Origin: an uncultured Paracoccus sp.
GTDB lineage: Bacteria > Pseudomonadota > Alphaproteobacteria > Rhodobacterales > Rhodobacteraceae
Direction of reading: 5' to 3'
DNA length: 38,981 nt
Assembly (NCBI GenBank): GCA_934533075.1
Contig: CAKTBJ010000029.1
Coordinates: 1 to 38,981 of the forward strand
Part shown: one piece after another, positions 8,431 to 17,167 of the stretch
How positions within the stretch are numbered: position 1 is the first letter of the stretch
Layout of the letters: every line of letters starts with the position of its first letter
Program-made: the position numbers and the translations under genes
Notes under the pieces: generated by a model
What the model was told of the DNA's origin: nothing
The model's input: only the letters and a program-made list of their open reading frames with translations
Database searches by the model: none

Positions 8431-9752
8431 TGGACGGCACCGTCCTTCTGGCCGACGACGACCGCGCCATCCGCACCGTGCTGACGCAGGCGCTGACCCG
8501 CGCCGGGCTGCGCGTCCATGCCACCGCCAGCATGGCGCAACTGCTGCGCTGGGTCGAGGAAGGGCGCGGCGACCTGGTGGTGACGGATGTGGTCATGCCC
8601 GACGGCAACGGGCTGGAGGCGATCCCCGCCATCCACCGCGCCCGGCCCGACCTGCCGGTGATCGTGATCTCGGCGCAGAACACCATCGTCACGGCGATCC
8701 GCGCGGCCGAGGCCGAGGTCTTCGACTATCTTCCCAAGCCCTTCGACCTGCATGCGCTGCTGGCCCGCGTGCGCGCCGGGCTGGGGCGGCGCCGGCGCAG
8801 CGCCCCGCCGCCCGATTCCCCCGCGCCCGATTCCCCCGCCCTGCCGCTGGTCGGGCGGGCGCCGGCCATGCAGGCGCTGTTTCGCCAGATCGCGCGGGTG
8901 CTGCACAGCGACCTTGCCGTGATCGTCGCCGGCGAGGCCGGATCGGGGCGCAGCACGGTGGCGCGACTGCTGCACGAATTGTCGGACCGGGCCGCCGAAC
9001 CGCTGGCGGTGCTGTCGCCCGCCGATCCCCTGCCCGAGGCCCCGCCGCTGGGCGGCAGCCTGCTGGTCGAGGACCCCGCCGCCCTGCCGCCCGAGGCGCA
9101 GGCCCGGCTGGTCGCGGTGCTGTCGGCATGGGAATCCGCCCCCCGCCCGCCGCGCCTGATCGCCGTGACCGGACCCGACCCCGCCGCCGACGCCGCCGAG
9201 GGCAGGCTGCGCGCCGACCTGCACCACCGGCTGGCCGGCATGGTGCTGGCCGTGCCGCCGCTGCGCGCGCGGGCCGAGGACATTCCCGAACTCGCCGCGC
9301 ATCTACTGGCCCGCGCCGGGCACCCGCTGCGGTTCTCCGCCGAGGCGCTGGCCCGGCTGGGCGCCCACCCCTTCCCCGGCAACCTGCGCGAGCTGGACCA
9401 GCTTCTGCGCCGCCTCGCGCTGACCGCGGCGGGACCGGAGATCACCGAGGCCGACCTGACCGCCGCGCTGCCGCCGGGCGACCGCCCCGCCGGCACGCTG
9501 ATGCCGCTGGCGGATGCCGTGGCCCGGCACCTGCAACGCTATTTCGACCTGCATGGCGGCGAATTGCCACCCGCCGGCCTGCACGAGCGGATCATCGCCG
9601 AGGTCGAGCGCCCGCTGATCGAGCTGGCGCTGGCCGCCACCGGCGGCAATCAGTTGCGTTGTGCGGAACTTTTGGGACTCAACCGCAATACGCTGCGCAA
9701 AAAACTGACCGAGCATAATATCGAGGTGACACGCCGCCGCCGGGTGATGTAA
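8430..9752 (+). CDS. ntrC: NtrC, nitrogen response regulator with degenerate AAA+ domain
   Basis: This 440-residue regulator has a receiver domain with phospho-acceptor D53 (VVTDVVMPDG) and K103. An AAA+-type domain covers about residues 140-345. A C-terminal Fis-type helix-turn-helix ends it (GGNQLRCAELLGLNRNTLRK, 406-425). GAFTGA is absent, as known for Rhodobacter capsulatus NtrC, which acts with the housekeeping sigma factor. Beyond that, Walker A reads GEAGSGRST (168-176) with Arg where Lys is expected. The span from Walker A to B is shortened, and Walker B reads SLLVED instead of the usual LFLDE. The arginine-finger part (RADLHHRL) remains. The protein probably binds DNA, but ATP hydrolysis is doubtful. 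Confidence 0.92.
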   Translation: MDGTVLLADDDRAIRTVLTQALTRAGLRVHATASMAQLLRWVEEGRGDLVVTDVVMPDGNGLEAIPAIHRARPDLPVIVISAQNTIVTAIRAAEAEVFDYLPKPFDLHALLARVRAGLGRRRRSAPPPDSPAPDSPALPLVGRAPAMQALFRQIARVLHSDLAVIVAGEAGSGRSTVARLLHELSDRAAEPLAVLSPADPLPEAPPLGGSLLVEDPAALPPEAQARLVAVLSAWESAPRPPRLIAVTGPDPAADAAEGRLRADLHHRLAGMVLAVPPLRARAEDIPELAAHLLARAGHPLRFSAEALARLGAHPFPGNLRELDQLLRRLALTAAGPEITEADLTAALPPGDRPAGTLMPLADAVARHLQRYFDLHGGELPPAGLHERIIAEVERPLIELALAATGGNQLRCAELLGLNRNTLRKKLTEHNIEVTRRRRVM

Positions 9753-9760
9753 TGTTGCCA

Positions 9761-9813
9761 CAATGCGGCGGATAACGTCGCGTTCGGGCAACAAATCCCG
9801 CACCGCCGCATTG
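9761..9813 (+). other. Inverted repeat between ntrC and ntrY
   Basis: CAATGCGGCGG at 9761-9771 and CCGCCGCATTG at 9803-9813 form an 11-bp perfect stem with a 31-nt loop in the 101-bp gap between the two kinase-regulator pairs. There is no T-tract. It could be a processing site, a weak terminator or a regulator-binding palindrome; the sequence alone does not decide. Confidence 0.35.
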
Positions 9814-9853
9814 GCTTGCGAAACGGGCGGGGAATGGCGGGCAGGACGGGCGG

Positions 9854-12166
9854 ATGGGCACAGGACCGGCGCAGGCGCCGACGCATGCCATGATGCAGGA
9901 CATGGCCGGGGCGGCGCACGGGCACCGCAGCCTCGGGCTGGCGCGGCTGTCGCGCATGCGCCGGCAGCGGCGGGTGCAGGCGGTGCTGGTGCTGGGCCTC
10001 GCGGTGCTGGGTCCGGTTCTGGCCGGGACGACGCTGGCGCTGATGGGGCCGCTGGATCGCGGCGGCGAGGGCAACGGGCTGCGGCTGCTGCTGCTGCTGG
10101 ATCTGGTCTATCTGCTGGCGCTGGCCGGGCTGGTCGCCGGCCGCATGGTGCGGATGGTGACGGCGCGCCGCCGCTCGCAGGCCGGTTCGCGGCTGCATCT
10201 GCGGCTGGCCAGCATCTTCACCGGCATCGCGCTGGTGCCCACGGTGCTGGTGGCGCTGTTCGCCGGGCTGACGGTGAATATCGGCCTTGAGGGCTGGTTC
10301 TCGAACCGGGTGCAACAGGTTGTTTCGGCCTCGGTTTCCGCCGCCGAGGCCTATCAGGACGAGCACCGCCGCGACCTGACCGCCGATGCGCAGGCGCTGG
10401 CGAATTACCTCATCACCTCGGGCCGCGCCGATCCGCTGCTGGACGACGGCACCTTGCGGCAACTGCTGGTGCAGGGTCAGGGCCTGATCCAGCGCGGCCT
10501 GCGCGAGGCCTATATCGTCGATGCCGCCGGCACGATCCGCGCGCGCGGCGACCGCTCCTATCGCTTCTGGTATGAGCAGCCCGACAGCGCCACCTATGCC
10601 CGCGCCGAGACCGAGGGCATCGCCCTTGTCGAGGACTGGCCCAACAGCGAGTTCCGGGCACTGGTGCCCCTGCGCCCGCTGGCCGACCGCTATCTTTACG
10701 TCACCCGCGACGTGGATGGCAGCCTGCTGGGCCTGCTGGACGAAACCCGCGAGACCGCCGGCTTCTACCAGCAGCTTGAGGCCACGCGCGGGCGGGTGCT
10801 GCTGGAATTCTCGCTGGTCTATCTGGGCTTTGCGCTGCTGCTGGTCTTTGCGGCGACCTGGGCGGGGCTGTGGTTCGCGGAACGCCTGTCGCGCCCCATC
10901 GGCCGGCTGGCCGAGGGCGCGGTGGCGGTCGGCGCGGGCGATCTGGACGTGCAGATCCCCGATCCCGGCACCAGCGACGAGATCGCGACTCTCGGCCACG
11001 CCTTCAACCGCATGACCCGGCAGCTTAAGACCCAGCGGGTCGAGCTGATGGAGAGCTATCAGAGCGCCGACGCCCAGCGGCGGCTGTTCGATTCCGTGCT
11101 GTCCTCGGTGACGGCGGGGGTGATCGGGCTGGACGCGGCGGGCGAGATCGACTTCGTGAACCGCGCCGCCACCCGGCTGCTGGGCGTGACCGAGGCCGAC
11201 CACGACCGCCCGCTGGCCGTGGCGGTGCCGGAATTCTCGGCCCTGTTCAGCCGCCTGGCCGGCGGCGTCGCCGATACCGTGCAGGAGGAGATCCGCCTGA
11301 CCCGCGAGGGCCGCATGGAAAGCCTGCTGACCCGCATGGCGATCCGGCGTGGCGAGGGTGGCGGGCTGGAGGGCTATGTGGTGGCCTTCGACGACGTGAC
11401 CGATCTGGTCTCGGCGCAGCGCATGGCGGCCTGGGGCGACGTGGCCCGGCGCGTGGCGCATGAGATCAAGAACCCGCTGACCCCGATCCAGCTTTCGGCC
11501 GAACGCATGCGGCGCAAGTTCGGCAAGCTGGCGCAGACCGACGCGGAACGCGACTCGCTGGACCAGTATACCGAAGTCATCATCCGCCAGACCAACGACC
11601 TGCGCCGCATCGTGGACGAGTTTTCCAAATTCGCCCGCATGCCGGAACCGGACCGGCACGAGACCGACCTGACCAAGCTGGTCCGCGACGCCGTGCTGAT
11701 CCAGCAGGACGCCCTTGGCGGGGGCCTGAGCGCCGACCTGCCGGACGGGCCGGTGCTGGTGGCGGTGGATGCGGGCATGATCCATCAGGCCCTGACCAAT
11801 CTGGTCAAGAATGCCGGCGAGAGCGTGGCCGAGCACGCCGCCCATGCCGAACCCGGCTGGACCCCGCGCGTGCATGTCGAGATGCAGGCCCAGCCCGACC
11901 GGGTGGTGATCCGCATCACCGACAACGGCCTCGGCCTGCCCCCCGACCGTGCCCGGCTGTTCGAGCCTTACGTGACCATGAAATCGGGCGGCACCGGCCT
12001 CGGCCTGCCCATCGTCAAGAAGATCATCGAGGAGCATGGCGGGACGCTGGCGCTGTCCGATGCCGCGCCCCGCGGCGCAATGGCGGAAATCCGGCTGCCG
12101 CGCGCGTCCTCCACCTCTACCTCCACCCCACCCGAAACCGGACAGAACCGACAGGCCCAGACATGA
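9854..12166 (+). CDS. ntrY: NtrY, membrane-bound nitrogen sensor histidine kinase
   Basis: This 770-residue kinase has an N-terminal membrane region with two helices (about residues 43-66 and 80-97) and one more near 120-140. A periplasmic part and a further membrane segment near 320-345 precede a HAMP domain (ERLSRPIGRLAEGA onward). A PAS domain and a kinase core follow, with H536 in RVAHEIKNPLTPIQ, the N box LTNLVKNAGE and G boxes DNGLGLPP and GTGLGLPIVKK. NtrY signals to NtrX, and in alphaproteobacteria the pair affects nitrogen use, redox response and envelope functions. The start at 9854 has a modest AGGA site; ATGs at 9890 and 9893 are alternatives. The stop overlaps ntrX. Confidence 0.94.
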   Translation: MGTGPAQAPTHAMMQDMAGAAHGHRSLGLARLSRMRRQRRVQAVLVLGLAVLGPVLAGTTLALMGPLDRGGEGNGLRLLLLLDLVYLLALAGLVAGRMVRMVTARRRSQAGSRLHLRLASIFTGIALVPTVLVALFAGLTVNIGLEGWFSNRVQQVVSASVSAAEAYQDEHRRDLTADAQALANYLITSGRADPLLDDGTLRQLLVQGQGLIQRGLREAYIVDAAGTIRARGDRSYRFWYEQPDSATYARAETEGIALVEDWPNSEFRALVPLRPLADRYLYVTRDVDGSLLGLLDETRETAGFYQQLEATRGRVLLEFSLVYLGFALLLVFAATWAGLWFAERLSRPIGRLAEGAVAVGAGDLDVQIPDPGTSDEIATLGHAFNRMTRQLKTQRVELMESYQSADAQRRLFDSVLSSVTAGVIGLDAAGEIDFVNRAATRLLGVTEADHDRPLAVAVPEFSALFSRLAGGVADTVQEEIRLTREGRMESLLTRMAIRRGEGGGLEGYVVAFDDVTDLVSAQRMAAWGDVARRVAHEIKNPLTPIQLSAERMRRKFGKLAQTDAERDSLDQYTEVIIRQTNDLRRIVDEFSKFARMPEPDRHETDLTKLVRDAVLIQQDALGGGLSADLPDGPVLVAVDAGMIHQALTNLVKNAGESVAEHAAHAEPGWTPRVHVEMQAQPDRVVIRITDNGLGLPPDRARLFEPYVTMKSGGTGLGLPIVKKIIEEHGGTLALSDAAPRGAMAEIRLPRASSTSTSTPPETGQNRQAQT

Positions 12167-13548
12167 GCGACATCCTGATCGTGGACGATGAAAAGGACAT
12201 CCGCGAACTGATCGCGGACATTCTTCAGGACGAGGGATTCGAGACCCGCCTCGCCTCGAATTCCGACGAGGCCATCGCCCAGTTGAACGCCGCCGAGCCG
12301 GGGCTGATGGTGCTGGACATCTGGCTGAAGGACAGCCGCATGGACGGGATCGACATCCTCAAGACCGTCAAGCGCAACAATCCCGACGTGCCGGTGGTCA
12401 TCATCTCCGGCCACGGCAATATCGAGATCGCGGTGGCGGCGATCAAGCAGGGCGCCTACGACTTCATCGAAAAGCCCTTCAACATCGACCAGCTGATGGT
12501 GGTCATCAACCGCGCGATGGAGACCAGCCGGCTGCGGCGCGAGAACACCTCGCTGCGCCGCCGCGACAGCGCCCCGGCCGAGATGCTGGGCCAGTCCGGC
12601 GCCTTCCGCCGCATGCGCGACCAGCTGGACAAGGTGGCCAAGTCCAACGCCCGCGTCATGCTGTCGGGCGAGCCGGGCGCCGGCAAGGAGATGGCCGCGC
12701 GCTATATCCATGCCCAGTCCACGCGCGCCGGCGGCCCCTTCGTCATCGTCCCCTGCGCCACCATCGAGCCGGAGCGGATGGAGCAGGTGCTGTTCGGCCG
12801 CGAAAGCCCCGAACGCGGGACCGAGCCGGGCCTGCTGGAGCAGGCCCACGGCGGGGTGATCTATTTCGACGAGGTGACGGACATGCCCCCCGGCACGCAG
12901 TCCAAGATCCTGCGCGTGCTGACCGAACAGCAATTCACCCGCGCCGGCGGCTCGGACAAGGTGCGGGTGGATTTGCGGGTGCTGTCCTCGACCAATCGCG
13001 ACCTTGCCGGCGAGATCGCCGCCGGCCGCTTCCGGCAGGAGCTTTACGACCGCCTGAACGTGGTGCCGATCGCCGTGCCGCCCTTGTCGGAACGCCGCGA
13101 CGACATCCCGCTGCTGGCCCAGCATTTCATCGAAGCGGTCCATGCCGCGCAGGGCCTGCCCGCCCGCGCCCTGCCCGAGGACAGCGTGGCCGCGTTGCAG
13201 GCCATGCGCTGGCCCGGCAACATCCGCCAGTTGCGCAACGTGATCGAGCGGGTGCTGATCCTGGCCGAGGATGCCGGCCCGATTCGCCCCGCCGAACTGG
13301 AGCCGCGCGGCGAGGGCGAGGAGAATCCCTCCGGCCTGGTGCTGGGTCCGCAGATCACCACCCTGGCCCTGCGCGAGGCGCGCGAGCTGTTCGAGCGCGA
13401 ATACCTGGTCGCCCAGATCGCCCGTTTCGGCGGCAATATCAGCCGCACCGCGCAATTCGTCGGCATGGAGCGCAGCGCGCTCCACCGCAAGCTGAAGTCG
13501 CTGGGCGTGGTCGGCGGCATGAAGGGCGAGGAGGAGGCGGCGGAATAG
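12163..13548 (+). CDS. ntrX: NtrX, NtrC-family response regulator
   Basis: This 461-residue regulator has a receiver domain with D52 (VLDIWLKDSRMDG) and the GAYDFIEKPF segment. The AAA+ domain has an intact Walker A (GEPGAGKE, 169-176) and Walker B (IYFDEVTDMP). A Fis-type DNA-binding domain lies at the C-terminus (SRTAQFVGMERSALHRKL). The GAFTGA loop that contacts sigma-54 is missing: the sequence after LFGRE reads SPERGTEPG, as in other Rhodobacterales NtrX. The start overlaps the ntrY stop (ATGA). Unlike its neighbour NtrC, this protein keeps the residues for ATP binding. Confidence 0.95.
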   Translation: MSDILIVDDEKDIRELIADILQDEGFETRLASNSDEAIAQLNAAEPGLMVLDIWLKDSRMDGIDILKTVKRNNPDVPVVIISGHGNIEIAVAAIKQGAYDFIEKPFNIDQLMVVINRAMETSRLRRENTSLRRRDSAPAEMLGQSGAFRRMRDQLDKVAKSNARVMLSGEPGAGKEMAARYIHAQSTRAGGPFVIVPCATIEPERMEQVLFGRESPERGTEPGLLEQAHGGVIYFDEVTDMPPGTQSKILRVLTEQQFTRAGGSDKVRVDLRVLSSTNRDLAGEIAAGRFRQELYDRLNVVPIAVPPLSERRDDIPLLAQHFIEAVHAAQGLPARALPEDSVAALQAMRWPGNIRQLRNVIERVLILAEDAGPIRPAELEPRGEGEENPSGLVLGPQITTLALREARELFEREYLVAQIARFGGNISRTAQFVGMERSALHRKLKSLGVVGGMKGEEEAAE

Positions 13549-13623
13549 GCGGCGCGCCATGCCGCTTTACTGCCGCCCCGCCCGGCCCTACCGTTCCGGG
13601 CATGCTCATGCCGGAGAAGGATG

Positions 13624-14196
13624 ATGGAAACGGTTGCGCATTGGCGGGACTGGCACGGCCGGGGTCTGGAGCATTGCCTCTGCCGCGAGGATGCCGACGG
13701 CCTGGTCCTTGAAGGCGTGGTCGCGGGAACCCGCCTCGGCTCCTATGGCGGGCACTATCTGGTCCGCACCGACACCGCCTTTCGCACGCGGGAGGTTCGC
13801 GTGGATTATGTCGGTGGGCCGCGCCTGCATGTCGGCGCGGACGGTGAAGGGCATTGGCGCGATCTCGCCCGCGGCCGGCCGATCCCGGCCCTGACCGATT
13901 GCATCGACGTGGATATCGGAATCACCCCGGCAACAAACATGCTGCCCATCAGGCGGCTGGGGCTGCGGATGGGAGAAAGCCGGGACATCACGGCCGCCTA
14001 TGTGCCGCTTCCGGCCCAGATCGGCGGGGATTTCCTGCCCGAACGCGCTGAACAGCGTTATACCTGCCTGATACCGGATCGGCGCTATCGCTATGAAGGT
14101 CTGTTCCGGGGCTTCAGCGCCGAGTTGGAGGTCGATGAAGCCGGGCTGGTGATCGACTATCCCGACACGTTCCACCGGGTTCCCGCCCCGGCATGA
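13624..14196 (+). CDS. Putative glycolipid-binding domain protein (DUF1089 family)
   Basis: This protein of about 190 residues has no signal peptide. It resembles the putative glycolipid-binding family (PF06475): the opening WRDWHGRGLEHC, then TDTAFRTREVRVDY, a CIDVDIGITPATNMLPIRRL segment and a YRYEGLFRGFSAELEVDEAGLVIDYP end in consecutive parts. The biochemical role of the family is not established. Two ATGs adjoin (13621 and 13624); the GGAG site at 13613-13616 is better spaced for the second. Base composition is somewhat less GC-rich than around it. In related genomes trkA and hfq commonly follow ntrX, so this gene may mark a rearranged junction, which is inference. Confidence 0.8.
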   Translation: METVAHWRDWHGRGLEHCLCREDADGLVLEGVVAGTRLGSYGGHYLVRTDTAFRTREVRVDYVGGPRLHVGADGEGHWRDLARGRPIPALTDCIDVDIGITPATNMLPIRRLGLRMGESRDITAAYVPLPAQIGGDFLPERAEQRYTCLIPDRRYRYEGLFRGFSAELEVDEAGLVIDYPDTFHRVPAPA

Positions 14197-14208
14197 TATG
14201 AACAACCC

Positions 14209-14280
14209 GTAGGGTGCGTGCTCGCACGCACCATTCCCCGGCGCGTGAAGGGCAAAGGTGCGTGAAATCACGCACCCTAC
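14209..14280. repeat. Paired palindromic repeat (REP-like doublet)
   Basis: Two hairpins face each other. The first is GGTGCGTGC-tc-GCACGCACC (14213-14232). The second is GGTGCGTGA-aa-TCACGCACC (14257-14276). Outer tetramers GTAG (14209-14212) and CTAC (14277-14280) extend this to a 12-bp outer inverted repeat, so the whole resembles a BIME-type doublet. Further copies of the core lie at 18023-18038, 30303-30326 and 30391-30408. Confidence 0.75.
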
Positions 14281-14440
14281 CGACGAGATCCCGCCCCGGC
14301 ATGAGGCGGGCAACCCGTGGCGCCGCCTTCCGCCACGCCGCCCGTGCCGCCCGCCCGGTGCGCCTGTGGCGCATCGCGTGGCGGGGCGGCCTCGATGGCC
14401 GCCACGCCCCCCCAAGGGCAGCCGGCTCCGCGCGCCCCGG

Positions 14441-14469
14441 TTGACTCCCGCCGTCATTTCCCCTAAGCA
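14441..14469 (+). promoter_or_regulatory. Possible promoter upstream of ffh
   Basis: TTGACT at 14441-14446 is followed after 17 bases by TAAGCA at 14464-14469. The -35 matches the TTGACA consensus at five positions; the -10 is weak. It would give a leader of roughly 120 bases before ffh. Confidence 0.4.
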
Positions 14470-14598
14470 TGTCGCGATTTCCCGGAAGGTCCGCCCTTCC
14501 GGTCCCTGTCTTGCGCAGGGATCGCCCTCCGTCAGCGCGTTGCGCCCACGGGGGCCGTCCCGCTTTGCGCCCCGTTCCGCCCGCCTCAGGAGGCCGCC

Positions 14599-16092
14599 AT
14601 GTTCGAGACCCTTTCCGACCGCCTCGGCGGCGTCTTCGACCGCCTCACCAAGCAGGGCGCGCTGTCGGAGGCCGATGTCACCGCCGCCATGCGCGAGGTG
14701 CGCACCGCCCTGCTGGAGGCCGATGTCTCGCTGCCCGTGGCGCGCAGCTTCGTCAAGGCGGTCACGGCCAAGGCCACCGGCGCGGCCGTCACCAAGTCGA
14801 TCACCCCCGGCCAGCAGGTCGTCAAGATCGTCCATGACGAGCTGATCCGCACCCTGCAAGGCGAGGGCGAGCCGGATGCGCTGCGCATCGACAACCCGCC
14901 GGCGCCGCTGCTGATGGTGGGGCTGCAAGGCTCGGGCAAGACCACCACCACCGCGAAGCTGGCCCGCCGGCTGAAGGAACGCGAGAAGAAGCGGGTGCTG
15001 ATGGCGTCTTTGGACACCAACCGCCCGGCGGCGATGGAGCAACTGGCGATCCTCGGCACCCAGATCGGCGTCGACACGCTGCCGATCGTGCCCGGCCAGA
15101 CTGCCGTGCAGATCGCCCAGCGCGCCAAGCAGCAGGCCGCGCTTGGCGGTTATGACGTGTATATGCTGGACACCGCCGGCCGGCTGCATATCGACGACGT
15201 GCTGATGGACGAGGTTCAGGCCGTCCGCGACATCGCCAACCCGCGCGAGATCCTGCTGGTGGTGGACGGGCTGACGGGTCAGGACGCGGTGAACGTCGCC
15301 ACCGAATTCGACGCCAAGGTCGGCATCACCGGCGTCGTGCTGACCCGGATGGACGGCGACGGGCGCGGCGGCGCGGCGCTGTCGATGCGCGCGGTCACCG
15401 GCAAGCCGATCCGCTTCGTCGGCTTGGGCGAAAAGATGGACGCGCTGGAGCCGTTCGACGCCACCCGCGTCGCCGGCCGCATCCTCGGCATGGGCGACAT
15501 CGTGGCCCTGGTCGAGAAGGCCCAGGAGGTGCTGGAGGCCGAGCAGGCCGAGCGCATGATCAAGCGCTTCCAGAAGGGCATGTTCAACATGAACGACATG
15601 CGCAGCCAGCTTGAGCAGATGCTGAAGATGGGCGGCATGCAGTCGATCATGGGCATGATGCCGGGCATGAACAAGATGGCCAAGCAGGCCGAGGCCGCCG
15701 GCTTCGACGACAGCGCCCTGCGCCGGCAGATCGCGCTGATCAACTCGATGACGAAGCGCGAGCGGGCCAATCCCGACCTGCTTCAGGCCAGCCGGAAGAA
15801 GCGCATCGCGGCGGGTGCCGGGATGGATGTGGCCGAGCTGAACAAGCTGCTGAAGATGCAGAAGCAGATGGCCGACACCATGAAGAAGCTGGGCAAGATG
15901 AAGGGCGGCATGCTGCGTCAGGCGATGAAGGCGATGACCGGCAAGGGCGGCGGGCTGCCCGATCTGGCCGATGCCGATCCGGCGAAGATGGCCGAGGCCG
16001 CCAAGATGCTGCAAGATCCCAAGGGCCTGGGCGGCCAGCTTGGCGGGCTGCAACTGCCCGGCGGGCTGTCGGGGCTGTTCGGCAGGAAATGA
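14599..16092 (+). CDS. ffh: Signal recognition particle protein Ffh
   Basis: This 497-residue GTPase binds signal sequences and 4.5S RNA and delivers nascent chains to the FtsY receptor. The N domain is followed by the G domain with G1 GLQGSGKT (108-115), DTAGRL and LTRMDGDGRGG (TRMD in the place of the usual TKMD). The C-terminal M domain is methionine-rich, with MFNMNDMRSQLEQMLKMGGM across adjoining parts. The C-terminus is extended and Gly/Leu-rich. The start has an AGGAGG ribosome site. The stop overlaps the first GNAT gene (ATGA), and the operon probably continues to rpmE. Confidence 0.97.
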   Translation: MFETLSDRLGGVFDRLTKQGALSEADVTAAMREVRTALLEADVSLPVARSFVKAVTAKATGAAVTKSITPGQQVVKIVHDELIRTLQGEGEPDALRIDNPPAPLLMVGLQGSGKTTTTAKLARRLKEREKKRVLMASLDTNRPAAMEQLAILGTQIGVDTLPIVPGQTAVQIAQRAKQQAALGGYDVYMLDTAGRLHIDDVLMDEVQAVRDIANPREILLVVDGLTGQDAVNVATEFDAKVGITGVVLTRMDGDGRGGAALSMRAVTGKPIRFVGLGEKMDALEPFDATRVAGRILGMGDIVALVEKAQEVLEAEQAERMIKRFQKGMFNMNDMRSQLEQMLKMGGMQSIMGMMPGMNKMAKQAEAAGFDDSALRRQIALINSMTKRERANPDLLQASRKKRIAAGAGMDVAELNKLLKMQKQMADTMKKLGKMKGGMLRQAMKAMTGKGGGLPDLADADPAKMAEAAKMLQDPKGLGGQLGGLQLPGGLSGLFGRK

Positions 16093-16652
16093 TGCAGGCC
16101 GCGCCCTCGTCCATCCTCGACGCGCTGCGCGCCGCCGTGCCGGTGATCCGCACGCAGCGGCTGGTGCTGCGCGCGCCCCGGCTGGAGGATGGGGCGCTGA
16201 TGGTCGCCTATATGGGCGGGCCGCGCAGCCATATGGATGGCGGGCCGCTGGCGCCGGACGCGGTGCTGGAACTGCTGTTCCGCGGCACCGGCCAATGGCT
16301 GCTGCGCGGCTATGGGCAATGGCATGTGGACGATGCCGAGACCGGGCGCTTTATCGCCCGCATCGGCCTGTTCCACCCGCCAAGCTGGCCCGAGGCCGAA
16401 CTGGCCTGGGCAATGCTGGACCCCGAGGCCGAGGGCAAGGGCCTCGCGCTGGAAGGCGCTCTGGCTGCCCGCGAGGCTGCCGCGCGGCTGTGGGGGATCA
16501 CCCGGCCGATCAGCTCGATCAAGAAGGATAACGCGCGCTCGATCCGTCTGGCCGAGCGGATGGGCGCCCGTTTCGAGGCCGAGCGCGAAACCATCTACGG
16601 CCCGATGCAGACCTGGCGCCACCCGGAGACCGCGCCGGAGACCGTGGCATGA
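16089..16652 (+). CDS. GNAT-family N-acetyltransferase, first of three
   Basis: This 187-residue protein belongs to the RimJ/RimL-like acetyltransferase group. A leading TQRLVLRAPRLED strand is followed by an acetyl-CoA loop (EAEGKGLALEGA) and the C-terminal SIKKDNARSIRLAERMGARFEAE segment. The substrate is unknown; relatives acetylate protein N-termini, antibiotics or small amines. It overlaps ffh at ATGA and overlaps the next acetyltransferase at its stop. The three proteins share length, order of motifs and the WLLRGYG/WHLRGFG/WVLRGWG motif, so tandem duplication is likely. Confidence 0.9.
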   Translation: MMQAAPSSILDALRAAVPVIRTQRLVLRAPRLEDGALMVAYMGGPRSHMDGGPLAPDAVLELLFRGTGQWLLRGYGQWHVDDAETGRFIARIGLFHPPSWPEAELAWAMLDPEAEGKGLALEGALAAREAAARLWGITRPISSIKKDNARSIRLAERMGARFEAERETIYGPMQTWRHPETAPETVA

Positions 16653-17167
16653 GCACCGCCCCGATCCTGCAAACCGCCCGCCTGACCCTGCGCCTGCCCG
16701 CGGCGCGGGACATCGACGCCTATGCCGCCTTCTTCGCGGATGCGGCGGCCCCGCATTTCTACGGCGGCCCGCTGCGCCGCGATCAGGCCCACGGCGTGCT
16801 GTGCCGCGATCTCGGCCACTGGCATCTGCGCGGCTTCGGGAAATTCGTGATCGAGGCCGAAGGCGCGGTGCTGGGCGGCTGCGGCATCAACCACCCGGAC
16901 GGCTGGCCGGGCCATGAACTGACGTGGTGGCTGCTGCCCGCCGCGCGCGGGCGCGGCGTCGCGGCGGAGGCATCCCGCGCGGTGCTGGCCTGGGCGCGCG
17001 ACACGCTGGGCCGCGAGGTGGTGGAAACCCATTTCCGCGACGGGAACACGGCCGCCCGCCGCCTCACCGAATCGCTCGGCGGCCGCAAGGTCCGGCGCGC
17101 GGTCTTTCCCGACGGCAACCCGCGCGACATCTACGCCATCCCGACCAAAGCGGAGGCCGTGGCATGA
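16649..17167 (+). CDS. GNAT-family N-acetyltransferase, second of three
   Basis: This 172-residue acetyltransferase is a paralogue of its neighbours. It has the TARLTLRLPAARD opening, a WHLRGFG motif, the acetyl-CoA loop AARGRGVAAEAS and a FRDGNTAARRLTESLGGR end. Substrate unknown. Both ends overlap adjacent genes by the ATGA arrangement. Placement between ffh and rpsP suggests, but does not prove, a protein-modifying role; ribosomal-protein acetyltransferases of the Rim type are in the same superfamily. Confidence 0.9.
   Translation: MSTAPILQTARLTLRLPAARDIDAYAAFFADAAAPHFYGGPLRRDQAHGVLCRDLGHWHLRGFGKFVIEAEGAVLGGCGINHPDGWPGHELTWWLLPAARGRGVAAEASRAVLAWARDTLGREVVETHFRDGNTAARRLTESLGGRKVRRAVFPDGNPRDIYAIPTKAEAVA

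Larger units (their letters stand above)
14197..14598. other. 402-bp intergenic region before ffh
   Basis: This region holds a paired palindromic repeat (14209-14280), a possible promoter (14441-14469) and a GGAAGG/CCTTCC hairpin near 14480-14500. No gene is supported. The short CCGGAAGG string near 14482 recalls SRP RNA, but the rest of that RNA's conserved core is missing. Confidence 0.55.

Noticed and set aside
9650..12037. A 795-codon open frame on the minus strand
   Set aside because: It is antisense to ntrY, which has complete kinase motifs.
14470..14510. Possible 4.5S/SRP RNA because of CCGGAAGG upstream of ffh
   Set aside because: The flanking conserved bases of the SRP RNA apical loop (such as the AGCAGCC part) are missing, and the hairpin is only six pairs.
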